Positions 33,646 through 46,520 of a stretch of 64,000 nt of DNA are shown in pieces. Every line of letters starts with the position of its first letter. The stretch's first letter is position 1. Source of the stretch: Siphonodentalium dalli (lineage: Eukaryota > Mollusca > Scaphopoda > Gadilida > Siphonodentaliidae); NCBI GenBank assembly GCA_032622095.1, contig CP136063.1, positions 144,295,950 through 144,359,949 on the forward strand, in the 5' to 3' direction. The notes beneath the pieces were generated by a model. That model worked only from the letters and a program-made list of their open reading frames with translations, ran no database searches and was not told the DNA's origin. Position numbers and translations under genes: made by a program.

Positions 33646-36457
33646 TTAGCTCAACTTACTTTTGTAAGTTTGAGCTATTGCCATGGCTTGGCGTCCGTTG
33701 TCCGTGTGTCCGTCAACAATATCCTTTGGCGCGGGCTACAGGTCGTACCTTTGGTCTGATCTTTATGAAATTTTGCATGAATGTTGACATTGACATGTAG
33801 ATGGGAACGAGTCATTTTGGGGTCATTCGGCCAAAAAACATGGCCGCTGGTGGCCATCTTGGATTTCAAAATTCAATCCATTGCGCGGGCTACAGGTCGT
33901 ACTGTTCGTTTGATCATCATGAAATTTGTCATGGATGTTAATATTGACATGTAGATGGGAACGAGTCATTTTGGGGTCGTTCGGCCAAAAAACATGGCCG
34001 TCAGCAGCCATCTTGGAATTTACTCTTTGCATGACTAAATCATTTGGCGCAGGCTACAGGTCGTAGTTTTGATCGGAACTTCATGAAATTTGTCATGGAT
34101 GTTAACAATGACATGTAGATGGGAACGAGTGATTTTGGGGTTGTTCGGCCAAAAAACATGGCCGCCAGCAGCCATCTTGGATTTTACTCTTTGCATGACT
34201 AAATCCTTTGGCGCGGGCTACAGGTCGTAGCTTTGGTCTGATCTTTATGAAATTTGTCATGAATGTTGACATTGACATGTAGATGGGAACGAGTCATTTT
34301 GGGGTCATTCGGCCAAAAAACATGGCCGCTGGTGGCCATTTTGGATTTCAAAATTCAATCCATTGGCGCGGGCTACAGGTCGTACTGTTCGTCTGATCAT
34401 TATGAAATTTGTCATGGATGTTAATATTGACATGTAGATGGGAACGAGTCATTTTGGGGTCGTTCGGCCAAAAAACATGGCCGCTGGCAGCCATCTTGGA
34501 TTTTACTCTTTGCATGACTAAATCCTTTGGCGCAGGCTACAGGTCGTAGTTTTGATCGGAACTTCATGAAATTTGTCATGGATGTTAACAATGACATGTA
34601 GATGGGAACGAGTGATTTTGGGGTTGTTCGGCCAAAAAACATGGCCGCCAGCAGCCATCTTGGATTTTACTCTTTGCATGACTAAATCCTTTGGCGCGGG
34701 CTACAGGTCGTACCTTTGGTCTGATCTTTATGAAATTTGTCATGAATGTTGACATTGACATATAGATGGGAACGAGTCATTTTGGGGTCATTCGGCCAAA
34801 AAACATGGCCGCTGGTGGCCATTTTGGATTTCAAAATTCAATCCATTGGCGCGGGCTACAGGTCGTACTGTTCGTCTGATCATTATGAAATTTGTCATGG
34901 ATGTTAATATTGACATGTAGATGGGAACGAGTCATTTTGGGGTTGTTCGGCCAAAAAACATGGCCGCTGGCAGCCATCTTGGATTTTACTCTTTGCATGA
35001 CTAAATCCTTTGGCGCAGGCTACAGGTCGTAGTTTTGATCGGAACTTCATGAAATTTGTCATGGATGTTAACAATGACATGTAGATGGGAACGAGTGATT
35101 TTGGGGTTGTTCGGCCAAAAAACATGGCCGCCAGCAGCCATCATGGATTTTACTCTTTGCATGACTAAATCCTTTGGCGCGGGCTACAGGTCTTACCTAT
35201 GGTCTGATCTTTATGAATTTTGTCATGAATGTTGACATTGCAATGTATATGGGAACGAGTCATTTTGGGGTCATTCGGCCAAAAAACATGGCCGCTGGTG
35301 GCCATTTTGGATTTCAAAATTCAATCCATTGGCGCGGGCTACAGGTCATGCTGTTCGTCTGATCATCATGAAATTTGTCATGGATGTTAATATTGACATG
35401 TAGATGGGAACGAGTGATTTTGGGGTCGTTCAGCCAAAAGAAATGGCCGCCATCTTGGATTTTACTCTTTGCATGACTAAATTCTTTGGCGCGGGCTACA
35501 GGTCGTAGCTTTGGTCAGAACTTCATGAAATTTGTCATGGATGTTAACAATGACATGTAGATCGGAACGAGTGATTTTGGGGTCGTTCGGCCAAAAAACA
35601 TGGCCACCAGCAGCCATCTTGGATTTTACTCTTTGCATGACTAAATCCTTTGGCCTGACCTTTGGTCTGACCTTTATGAAATTTGTCATGAATATTGATA
35701 TTGACATGTATATGGGAACAAGTCATTTTGGGGTCATACGGCCAAAAAAAACATGGCCGCTGGCAGCCATCTTGGATTTCAAAATTCAATCCATTGGCAC
35801 GGGCTACAGGTCGTACTGTTTGTCTGATCATCATGATATATATCATGGATGTTAATATTAACATGTAGATGGGAACGAGTCATTTTGGGTTCGTTTGGCT
35901 AAAAAACATGTCCGCCAGCAGCCATATTGGATTTTACTCTTTGCATGAATAAATCCTTTGGTGCGGGCTACAGGTCGTAGCTTTGGTCGGAACTTCATGA
36001 AATTTGTCATGTATGTTAACAATGACATGTAGATGGGAAACGAGTCATTTTGGAGTCGTTCAGCCGAAAAACATGGCCACCAGCAGCCATCTTGGATTTT
36101 ACTCTTTGCATGACTAAATCCATTGGCACAGGCTACAGGTCATACCTTTGATCAGATCATTATGAGATTTGTAAAGGCTGTAGATGGGAACAAGTCATTT
36201 TGGGGTAATTCGGAAAAAAACATGGCTGCCGGTGGCCATTTTAGAATTTACTCTTTGCATCAATAAATCCTTTGGCACACCATAATCACCACATCCCTGA
36301 TCCGATCATTATGAAACCTGTTATGAATGTTGATATTGACATGTACATCTAGTCTTACTTAGAATTTCAATTAGCACTTTTCCTATTCCTCCATTTACTG
36401 TCGACCATTAAATTATTCCCCTACCTAAGTTGAGCTGCAGTGTCATTGACACTTTCA
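33646..36457 (+). mobile_element. Family C element, copy C4 (complete)
   Basis: Head AGCTCAACTTACTTTTG facing TAAGTTTGAGCT, then GTCCGTGTGTCCGTC, then about 17 units of ~150-155 bp, then TAAGTTGAGCTGCAGTG and the hairpin AGTGTCATTGACACT. The uninterrupted target is seen in A1 at 12236-12250 (GGCCCCTTTTAACTAAG). A three-unit block at about 33960-34460 is repeated with few changes at about 34440-34940. Confidence 0.88.
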
Positions 36458-37002
36458 TTTAACTAAGAATTGAACAGATTTGAGATTTGCTTACAATAGA
36501 TAACCATAGCAGCTTACAACTATTTACCTGTGATATCAGTAAGAGAGATAACAGATAACCTGTATTATTGATAATGAAATCTGATACTCACTGCTGTACT
36601 CTAATAGCCAGCTGTTGTTTATTGCATTTCCATAGTATGTGGACAGTGTCGGCTCAGGATTTATCAACTCCCACATAGCTCTCTGATTTAGCCTATCAAT
36701 GCAGTGTTCAAGTGACATACCTGGTACAGTCCCCTAATTTTATAGAGTTAAAATTGTTAACCCTGGTCATCAATTTTATGCTTTTGTATATTTTTCATGT
36801 AATCATTCTCCTATTATATCTCCTTCACTTGTACGGTATGGATTTGTGTAGTTAAAATGAACCCTTCTCAACATTCCTGATACTTAGTAGAAATACCTTT
36901 CATCTCATATATCTCATTTTATTGAGATGTATACATGTGAATTTGGTATGTGAGTTTCTCAGCCAAAAATACAGATTGAGTTCGAATTTGGGTTTGATCC
37001 AT

Positions 37003-37410
37003 TTTTATGTTTACCCATACCATAGTATGGTAAACATAGTGTCGTTGTCCGGATTGACCACTCGTCGTTAGTCCGTCCGTCTGTCTGTCTGTCTGTCTGT
37101 AGACACTTTATGCATGGTGCGATAACTCAAACAATTTCTATCTGACCGGAACCAAATTTTGTATATGGGTTTCTCAGCACCAAATACAGATCGAGTTCGA
37201 ATATGGGTTTGATCCGAGTTTTTTTTAGGGAGTTATGGCCCTTTTTCAACTTAGAATTCATGCATGCTGCCATAACTAAAAACAAATTCATCTGACCGTA
37301 ACCAAATTTGGTATGCGAGTTGCTCAGTCCAAAATACATATCTAGTTAGAATATGGGTTTGATCCGATATTTTTTAATGGAGTTATGGCCCTTTGACATA
37401 GAATTCATGC
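37003..37410 (+). mobile_element. Family A fragment, copy A3
   Basis: Head palindrome, (CTGT)n at about 37075-37100, and two modules. It stops at TAGAATTCATGCATG without the 3' tail. Confidence 0.7.
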
Positions 37411-37768
37411 ATGTCTCTTGCATTGAGTTTAATATTAACTGCTACCAGATGCTTTGGCCATATGATGAGATATCATAGATGGAATGTTTATGCTATTATA
37501 TTGTATATTCATGGTTATTTAAATTTCATCTTTAAGTTAAAGGCATAATCTGGTTTTATTGTTTAATAGCATTACTATTGGAGGTTAATAATGTGATTGT
37601 GTTTAGTAGATTTGTTGGAATCTTGTTGGTTGAATGGGAAGACAACTTTGGTTTTCAAATTTTTAAAAACTTGAGAGCTCTGTATCAGTCTATGAGAACA
37701 AAATAATTGTTCATAACACTTTTAGAACTGTAGGTCTAGTTTGTTTTATTTATATATTAATGGAAAGC
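37411..37768 (+). other. Intron sequence, no recognised feature
   Basis: AT-rich; nothing identifiable. Confidence 0.5.
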
Positions 37769-38668
37769 TTTTTATACGCCCGTTTGAAAAAACGGCCGTA
37801 TTATAGTATTGGTCTGTCCGTCCGTCCGTCCGGGCATCCGTTAACCTGGTTTCCGGATGATAACTTTAGTTAGAGTGAACCAAATTTAATAAAATTTGGT
37901 ATGTGGGTTTATTAGCCGAAAAGTAAGTTCAAGTTCAAATTTGGGTTCCGCCCGCCAATTTTCCCCCGGAGTTATGCCCCTTATTTTACGTTTTTTGACT
38001 TAGAAAATCCTTGAAATTTGTTGTCCGGATGATAACTTTAGTATAGTTGATCGGAATGAATCCAAATTTGGTATATTACTTTCTCCCACCAAAACACAGG
38101 TCAAGTTCGAACTTGGGTTCTGTCCGACCATTTTTGGCAGAGTTATGTTCGTTTTTCGACTCAGAAAATTCAGTTTTTCTTATGTTTTTTGGTTTCCGGA
38201 TGATAACTCGATTTTGGAATGTTTATACGCAAAACCCGTTTTTTTGTGGATTACATATATCGAAATACAGCTCAAGTCCGAATTTCGTTTTAATCCGATA
38301 TTTTTTGCGAGAGTTATGGCCCCTTTTTTGACGTAATTTGACTTAGAAAATCCCTGAAATTTGTTGTCCGGATGATAACTTTAGTTAGAGTGAACCGATT
38401 TCAATCAAATTTGGTATGTGGGTTTATTAGGAGAAAAGACAGCTCAAGTTCGAATTTGGGTTCCGTCCGCCAATTTTCACCGGAGTTATGCCCCTTATTT
38501 GACATAATTCCGGATGATAACTTTAGTTAGAGTGAACCGATTTCAATCAAATTTGGTATGTGGGTTTATTAGGAGAAAAGACAGCTCAAGTTCGAATTTG
38601 GGTTCCATCCACCAATTTTCCCCAGAGAGGGCGTATTTTGCACGCCCAGCGTAGCTCTTGTTTGACAT
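37769..38668 (+). mobile_element. Family F element, copy F2 (complete)
   Basis: The head palindrome ATACGCCCGTTTGAAAAAAC then GGCCGTAT is followed by (CCGT)n. Four to five modules have GATAACTTTAGTTAGAGTGA, AATTTGGTATGTGGGTTTAT and GGAGTTATGCCCC. The tail has GGCGTATTTTGCACGCC and ends AGCTCTTGTTTG. Confidence 0.75.
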
Positions 38669-38758
38669 TGATTTCAATTGATTACAAATGTGAATAGTAA
38701 TATTAAAGGGGCGCACCAGGTTTGATATATTTTTCTTGTACTCTGCATGAGATAAAAC

Positions 38759-39747
38759 TTTTTATGTGTACCATAGTATGGTGCACATAGTGTCAATGTC
38801 CAGATTGACTACTCGTCGTTCGTCCGTCCATCTGTACGTCCGTCTGTCTGTCCGTCCGTAGACACTTTAGGCATAATGCGATAACTCTAACATTTTCTAT
38901 TTGATTGAAACCAAATTTTGTATATAGGTTTCATATCCCAAAATACCGTTCGAGTTCGACTAAAGGGTTTGATCCAAGTTTTTTTTTTACAGAGTTATAG
39001 CCCTTTTTTCACTTAGAATTCACGCATGCTGCCATAACTTACAAATTTTTTATCTGATTGACAACAAATTTGGTATGTGAGATTGTCAGCCCAAAATATA
39101 GATCAAGTTCGAATATGGGTTTGATCCGATTTATTTTAAAGGAGTTATGACCCCTTTTTTTTTTTTTTAATTCGAAAAAACTTATAATAATAAAAAAATT
39201 ATTTAATTAAAAAAAAAAATTGTCATTGACACTAATTTGTTTTAGTTGTATATCATTAATTAGGTGTGATGTCCTGTTTTGAAAATATGAAGATTTTATT
39301 GCAATAGTTGCATGTAATATAATGATATCAATAAATTGCCATGTGAACATCCAATATCCAGACTATATAAGTGTACCTTTAATAGATGTCATTCCAAGCG
39401 AAATATGTTATTAATTGAGTGATGACATATGTTACAGAGCTCTAGGGTGTGGTTGTATGAAGGTAAAGATAAACAACCTGCTGGCTGGATAATTGTTTAT
39501 CCTATATGTCAAATTGATTAATGGCTAAACCATTGGATCTCACAGTGAGAGGTCCTTGTGTGAACAGGGACAGAGTTATGAGATTTAAAACGACTCCCCC
39601 CACCCCAAATACTTTAACCCCTTCTTAAGACAAATTATATGAGCTTTTGATTTTAAGTTAAATACTGATATGTATCAGTTATAGCTATTAGCTATCGCCA
39701 AGGTATGGGTTAAACATCTGCCGATCGTGATCGGCCTCTCGTTTTAA
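38759..39747 (+). mobile_element. Family A element, copy A4 (shortened)
   Basis: Head TTTATGTGTACCATAGTATGG then TGCACATA, CCGT/CTGT run, two modules, T- and A-rich filler near 39150-39220, and the 3' end GCCGATCGTGATCGGC then CTCTCGTTT. Confidence 0.65.
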
Positions 39748-39789
39748 ACGGAGTTATGGCTTATGGATTTTCGCGTCCAGACTGAAAAT

Positions 39790-42037
39790 AGCTGATCACT
39801 ATCGCCAATAGTAGAGGCTCTTATGTCCATTTTTGGGCTCCCGTGTGCATTTTGTGAAGAAATATAACCACTTTTATGTTCAGGTTCGTACCAAAACAGA
39901 AACTGCTGTGGAGCTCTGGACAGCTCATAGGTCAACTCACTGACTCCACACCCAAGATTTGCGAAAGCGTGGCTGATTTTTATCAAGCTAGGATAGGAAG
40001 ATAGCCTCATATAATGAATTCAATTGGTATACATGTGTATTTGAGTTCCACAGAGATTGTTTTCTGGACATCGCATATACTGCAAGTTCGTTCCGTGTAT
40101 GATCCCCATCTTCCTATGCAGAACTTATGCACTTATGTCATATTTGTCACATGTGTTATCGAAGTTCTTTCATGCTTGCGTTATGCGGTCTCATCAAAAT
40201 GTCATACAAGAAACATATTCACACCAAATTTTCTTTAAATGCCTGCATTTCTGTAATTGTATCGGCTATCGGCAATGTTCCAGATAAAATTGATAATAAT
40301 TTCTCGACCAATGCACAGTTCGACTTGGCTGTAGAGGCAATTCAACTCACCGACATGTTGAGGTACATGTACATGTATTATTATTGGGTGGAAAGTGTAT
40401 AGTATTCTTTCCAGATGTTTTATACAGGAACATTTGATATCCCACTACAATGAAATCAGTTGTAATCTAAATATACCTTCCTGAGCAATAGTTGAAGTAA
40501 ATTTCAGTTATGGACTCTTCAAATAGCTAACAATCCACAATAGTATCTCAATTCAAGCATAACATTGTTATCTATTACTTCCAACTTTTGCGCAGTATCT
40601 ATATTCCAAGCTTGTTATTGGCCTACTTGTGGATCCGACTATTATGGTTGTACGGTTTGCCAGCAAATTCTATAAACTACATTTGTTCGATGGACAATTA
40701 AAGGATTTCGTTCGAGATTGCGGGGTTTCTGTGATTCGATGATCTTTACTTTCTGTGAACTAACAGTTGATGTATAATGCTAATGAATGTCCCCATGTGG
40801 ATGTTTTGCAAGAAATCTTAATAAACGTTCCATTAAATGATCTTGATGACCCGTCACTGTATTCATTACTTCGATGCACCATCATATGGCATGGACCAAA
40901 GATGAGCTTCTGGTGTTTCGATGAGGTATTTCATCACTAAATATCCAGGCACTAGGCATAGGCATTTTATTTCACCATATATTTTCGTGGACAACCAGGA
41001 AGAAGTTGATGAGCCGTTATTGTCACTTGCTCGACTCGACATGGAGAATGACAAACCTTAGGCTATTTTTCCCCGATACAGATGTTTTGACATATTCTAA
41101 AATAAACTGACAAGCATTAACTCGGTTATGTGCACAGTTCTGTTAGACTACATCGAAGTGAATATGCAATGTATCTGCTATGAGGTCAGCGGCCGTATTG
41201 ACATTTATTTATTAAATCTGTAGTATGGACTCTCCATTCCACAACCGAAGCTAACATTCTATATGTAGTCTCTGATATGCAGAAGGAGAGTTTTGTGGTG
41301 AGCTCTGTTTGCTTGCGAGATGAGTTTGTAATTCAACTGTAGTTGCTGGGGTGAGTTGGTCGTAGATAGACTACCATCAATGTGACCATCAATTGGACAA
41401 AGTAACAAGAGTGGTACATGTGCTGACTCACGTTTTGAGAAGTGTGACAATGTCTCAACTATTCAAACGAATTTCGGGTGATGAAACACAGATATGCCAA
41501 AAACAAGAAACTGAACAATGCGATCTCTCCTTATTGTATCTTATTAGACACAACTGTGTCATAATTAGATACAAAATAATGTTTGCACTAACATGTAATG
41601 CCTGTGTATTTCTAAGTTGAGCAATTATATTTCCCGATGTCAGTATGATAGCAATGCAACTTCGACTTCGATGAAGTCAAGGTGTGATATTTTTCCTGAA
41701 TCTTCTAAATGTTTGTGGCCGGGCGAAATCAACGTGGTCAACAATTCATCAAGAATAGGCAACGAATAAAGCAGATCTGCCCCCAAACGAAATAATATAG
41801 CCATAAAGTTGGATTTCTGTCTGTATTATGACTGCAGGGATTCTTTTGCGTTCGAGTACTCATTATGCTCTTATAATGATACAGTCAGCACATATCCGGT
41901 TTGACTTCCTTCCCAGGAAACGGGCAGGATCGTTTAAATTATATTGGGCAATTTCATGTTAGGTTTCTAAGAGTCCATTCTGATATATTCTCGATTATAA
42001 ACAAACTATATTTGGCCAAACATAGTTACAATATACC
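39790..42037 (+). pseudogene. Decayed coding sequence of unknown origin
   Basis: A run of + strand segments reads like protein but changes frame and has stops: about 39820-39948 (VHFVKKYNHFYVQVRTKTET), 40605-40742 (SKLVIGLLVDPTIMVVRFAS, FVRDCGVSVIR), 40770-40875 (NECPHVDVLQEILINVPLND, LDDPSLYSLL), 40921-41061 (SPYIFVDNQEEVDEPLLSLA, RLDMENDKP then stop), 41237-41342 (ANILYVVSDMQKESFVVSSV), 41650-41990 (CLWPGEINVVNNSSRIGNE, FCLYYDCRDSFAFEYSLC). AATAAA lies at 41100. I do not recognise the family. It could be a retrocopy, an old gene, or an interior of a large transposon. It is cut at 42038 by another element. Confidence 0.4.
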
Positions 42038-43668
42038 TTAGGGGTCATCTCAAAACTACTATCGGGATCCCGATAAATATCCCGATAGGATTCCGATAAC
42101 TCAAAACTAACTTCTAAATTTCCCGATAGATTCCGATAGAGCGGTCACCATTTCCCGAAAATATTCCGATACCGCATTTAAATATTCCGATAACACGCTG
42201 ATTTCCAGAAAATTTTCAGAAAACTTTCCGAAAGTAATGTACGTAGTGTATTGCCAACTTTCCGATAATTTACCCATTTATTTCAAGAACAATTAGGCCT
42301 ATGTCTGTATTGATAATCGACGAATCGAGCATGTTGTTTTGTTTATGTACGTTTCTGTTTCCGGTTCTATTTGTTGTCATTACTTTTGGATTCGCGATCG
42401 TCCACAGCCTCCTTCGTAAGCATATTTTTATTGGGGTGGAAGCTTGTTTAAAAGAATTAAAACTCTACACATTTCAAATTTTGATTCCAAGTTATTAAAT
42501 TGTCCATTGAATTATTTATGCATATTATTCATACAACACATATCTCCTAGAAACGCTCTGAAGGAAACATAAAAAGAAATGGTTTCATAAACGTAGTATC
42601 CCTTCAACACTAGCAATAGACTGTTCCAAAGTGAACGTGATAAAAAAATTAAATATATATTTGATAAAAATCGAATAAATTACCAAACATGTGAAATAAA
42701 TGCCATAAGATTACGATAATTACTACACATTGGCTTCAAATAGTTGATTTCCAATAGCAAGTAGCTTTCTTTAAACAATATTTGAGAACTATATTGTTCG
42801 GCTGATTTTCCCACCACCTGATTTGCGCTTATTTTTTGGCGCCATCAGTGTCTAGTAAACAATTCACGCTGCCAGGATTTTGATTCATCATTCAAGAATA
42901 GATTTGTTCTCAAAACTACGGCCAATAAATATAATTTCTCTCAGTGTATTTTTTTTTATCAATCATACTCAGTGTATAATTGACAATGTAATTCTTAAAA
43001 CGCAGATAACGAAATGCGCTAAATCATTATTTTTGAAAATGGCGCGTACTCTTGCACGTGTTCGGCTCGCCGCCTATACTGACACAAATAAAACATAACG
43101 CAGTCAATTCTTTAATTTTTTACATCACAATTTGGCGAATTTCCTGGAGGCTATCTAAGTTATAATGCGCAGTGAATGTGAACATTAGTAATCACACAAG
43201 AACAAAATAATCAGTGCTGACAAAAATGTTCACCCTCCGAGAACCTCATGCACCTAATGTTCGTACTTGACCCAGTTAATTATGATCGATAGATCCCTCC
43301 CTACACATTTCGATGCGTCGATCATGCACGTCATATATGACATAATATTAGCAAGTCATTTTAAAACGATGGACTGGCTATTAATATCGATAAAGGTACA
43401 CGCATTTGAGATATCAAACTAAATAAAAGTTAGCAAGACATCTTTTTGAAAAAAGATGACAAAATACATGTATAGGCCTACTACAAACAAATCGCATCGT
43501 GTTACCTTGACCTTGATGATGCAATCGTAAAATTCGACACTGTCAACATAATTAGGCTATGTTCAACTTATCGAAATTATCAATGCAGCCTATTTATAAT
43601 TAGTAGTAATTACAGAAAACAAAATTATGTAGAGTATATAGGCCTACAAAAGTACATTTAATTGTCAG

Positions 43669-44156
43669 TTAAAGATACTCAATCCGATAAAACTCCTCTC
43701 AATTACTATTTCAATGGCTTCGGGGGTCAAAAATATTTGATTCGAGTCGAGGAAGTCACCCATCAAAGCTCAGATTTGTTAGATATCGATTTTAGAAATC
43801 TATTATTTTTCATTATCGGGAATACTTTCTGGCCCAGAACACAGTCAAAATTGCATTATTATTACCACTTGATTTTAGAGTTATCCATCCTTGTCTGTTT
43901 GAATAGTGTTTTGGTGTACACATCTCGAGCAGGTTACGAAATTGACGGCAATTATTAGTACTCATCTCGAGGAAATAATAAATTTCAAAAATCAATATCT
44001 AATAACTCTGAGCTATGTTTGATGGGTTCCTCGACTCGAATCAAATATTTTTTACCCCCAAAGCCAAAGAAATAGTAATATAGGACCCTCAGATCGGATT
44101 GTTGTTGTTGGAATCTGTTGAGATGGGGACCCTCTGATCGGATTGAGTACCTTTAA
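43669..44156. mobile_element. Family E MITE, copy E2
   Basis: TTAA at 43669-43672 and 44153-44156. The ends are AGATACTCAATCCGAT and the reverse complement of AGGTACTCAATCCGAT. It shares ACTTGATTTTAGAGTTATCC and TATTTTTTACCCCC with E1. Confidence 0.85.
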
Positions 44157-44352
44157 ATGTTATGATTGCTTCGCGCATTTATAACTTTTGCACTGCAGAT
44201 TCGCACATGGAATTTTCCAGTCATATTTTAACAGGTCTTTATAGACGCTCTTTATTTTACCATATTAGGATTCATGGAAACAATAACATCATGGAAACAC
44301 TATGGAATTACTACTAAATTGTTAATGCTAAAAGTTTACATATACAGCAGGA

Positions 44353-44375
44353 CCCCCCCCCCCCCCCCCCCCCCC
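44353..44375. repeat. 23-bp poly-C tract
   Basis: Uninterrupted C run; its length in the source molecule is uncertain. Confidence 0.85.
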
Positions 44376-45530
44376 GAAACTGCATGACCATGCAGAATGT
44401 AGGCATAACAGCAAAATTTCATGCTTAAAGTTTAACCCACTGTGAAGTATATTTTTCTTTCTTCTGTCTACTGGTGAGTTTTGTTGTTTGCGATTCATGC
44501 ATGTGCTTGTAAACAAAAATGCACTTGCGTTATATAAAGCACATCAAATTCTGTCTCACATTGCAATAAATTTCGCCTAGGCTATGTATATTCGGAATAT
44601 ACGTACAGGCCCGATATTTTTAAAGCTGGAGTTGTCCCATGTTTGAAATTGTTTTATAAATCTGTTCACTGTATGAAATCTGATAATGATTTGTCTTCTT
44701 CAAGACAGACACGATCAAGTGACTTCACGCATGACTGCATATATTAAAATATGGGACCTGTATACCGGTATATACTCTGCAATGCCACATGTGTTGTTCC
44801 CAGAAACGTAAATATTGATGACCCCAATTCCTGGAATCGGGCTAAAAATAGAACATACGACATCTCATGTTAAGACTGCACTCGATTGTGCATGCTTTAA
44901 TTATGTCATCGGCAATTCGCGAATAAATACAAATCATTTACATTTGCCATAAATATAAATCTTTATTTCCTCCATATTTAAAAGTCTGAGGTATTTAAAC
45001 ATATTACAAACACAAGCTTTGAAGATAGTATACAACTGCATACATATTTGGGTATGCTCCCCGCGACTTGATTTTGAAGATTTCCCAATGGGTGGGGTGT
45101 ATTGTCTGGGTAAAATACCGATATTTTACGTAGCACCCACTGATCACCACAGTATACATAATAGTTCTACGACACATACGTGTTCCCCGATACTGTAAAA
45201 CTTTATACTGACGATTTCTCGTATTAGAAATTGAAACTATTAAATCAATTATAAAGATAGGCCTATAAAACATATTATCCCGATAAAAGTCCCAAGTAAT
45301 CCCGATACAGAAACTTTCCAAACAACATGCAGTGTTGTTTTCGGAATATGATACTCCGAGATGAAAGTAAACTCCGATAGAATCCCGATAGACTAAGTAA
45401 ATATTCCGATAATTTCCCGAAAAATGTTGCGTCATTTCCCGATAATTTCCCGATAACGGTATATATGTGCTATCGGGATCTATCGGGAAATAGGCTGATT
45501 TCCTGATAGTAGTTTTGAGATGACCCCTTA

Positions 45531-46520
45531 ACATGATAGTATCTAATTTAGATTGGGCGAATATATCCAACTCCTTTGCTAAATGCTGTTTGAGAATATA
45601 AACATTTGTCACATTTTATAACTGTGAGTTTTGGCGGCAATTCTGGCGACCATCTTGGGTCAAATAGAACATTGTCAAGTGTAATTGAATGACACTAACG
45701 ATATTTAAAACTGTGTACACTTTTGTTTATTTTATTATGCCTATTTCTGTCCAATGTTAATCTAGAACCTCGAGAAGCAAGTTTATTTGTGAAATTACAT
45801 AGCGAATTATTTAATTTGCATTTTTCGGAGTATGGACAACAATTAGACACAAATTACAGCATATGTTTTCCAAAGTACTTTGTGTCATGACTGATAAAAA
45901 CAAAGACAAGTCCTACTCGCCACAGTTTACAAATAACCGAAAATAATGTAAGGGGCATTTGTAACAATTCAACACATTTCTATATTTCGGTCGCCATTTT
46001 GACAGCCATCTTGGTTTTTTTTTATCAATCTTGTTCTTTCAAAAGGAAGCTTGGTGCAATTTTATCATTGCCGTAGAAATATTTTTCATTTCTGTATTAA
46101 ATTTTCTTCCTCACTCAGTGCCCATTCTCCAATTTTGTGTGGCTGCCATGAAGATAATTTGACTTAATTTTCGTGGTATAATTCTGTTCTCGGGTATAAT
46201 CAGCTATATGGTTCACCAAATTTACAAATCATTCCATAAGTCAAATGGATGTCCGCGAAAAAGTAGCCCATATTCACATATATTTACTTTTCCCCAACAC
46301 ATGAGTGATATCAATAAAAATTGGACAGATTTGGGTGATTTCTCCATTTTGGCAGCCATCTTGGCCGCCATCCTAAACGAAAATCACTATTTTCAGTGTA
46401 ACTATATGGCAATTCACATATTTAAAACATTTTTACATTACCTTCATCAAATTCAGTTATTGTCTGTTCAACTCTTGGCTAGAATCACATAATTGAATTT
46501 TGGTTAACTTTCATAGCACA
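45531..46520 (+). other. Intron sequence with scattered GCCATCTTGG motifs
   Basis: Several GGCGACCATCTTGG / GGCAGCCATCTTGG motifs occur (about 45650, 46005, 46350). A possible old repeat, with no boundaries visible and no gene. Confidence 0.4.

Larger units (their letters stand above)
32862..37002 (+). mobile_element. Family A element, copy A2, with two nested insertions
   Basis: The head palindrome starts TTTATGTTTACCCATACC and is split by a MITE at 32886-33210. The body runs 33211-33645, is split by C4 (33646-36457), and resumes at AACTAAGAATTGAACAGATT, matching A1 at 12245. A family A copy (A3) abuts it at 37003. Confidence 0.75.
42041..45527. mobile_element. 3.5-kb element with 23-bp TIRs and TTA duplications
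   Basis: The two 23-bp ends (starting GGGGTCATCTCAAAACTAC) are identical in inverted orientation. TTA flanks both sides (42038-42040, 45528-45530). Both subterminal regions are full of CCCGATA / TTCCGATA motifs. The 3-bp TTA duplication and GG-start fit PIF/Harbinger-type elements, but no transposase or Myb-like protein is recognisable, so the class is inferred. Family E copy E2 sits inside. Antisense frame 45004-45612 is built largely from the motif repeats. Confidence 0.82.

Noticed and set aside
43662-43958. 98-codon + strand frame
   Set aside because: It lies inside the family E MITE and its start overlaps the terminal repeat.
45004-45612. 202-codon antisense frame
   Set aside because: A large part is CCCGATA motifs and the element's terminal repeat, and the frame crosses the element boundary at 45527. 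No domain is seen.
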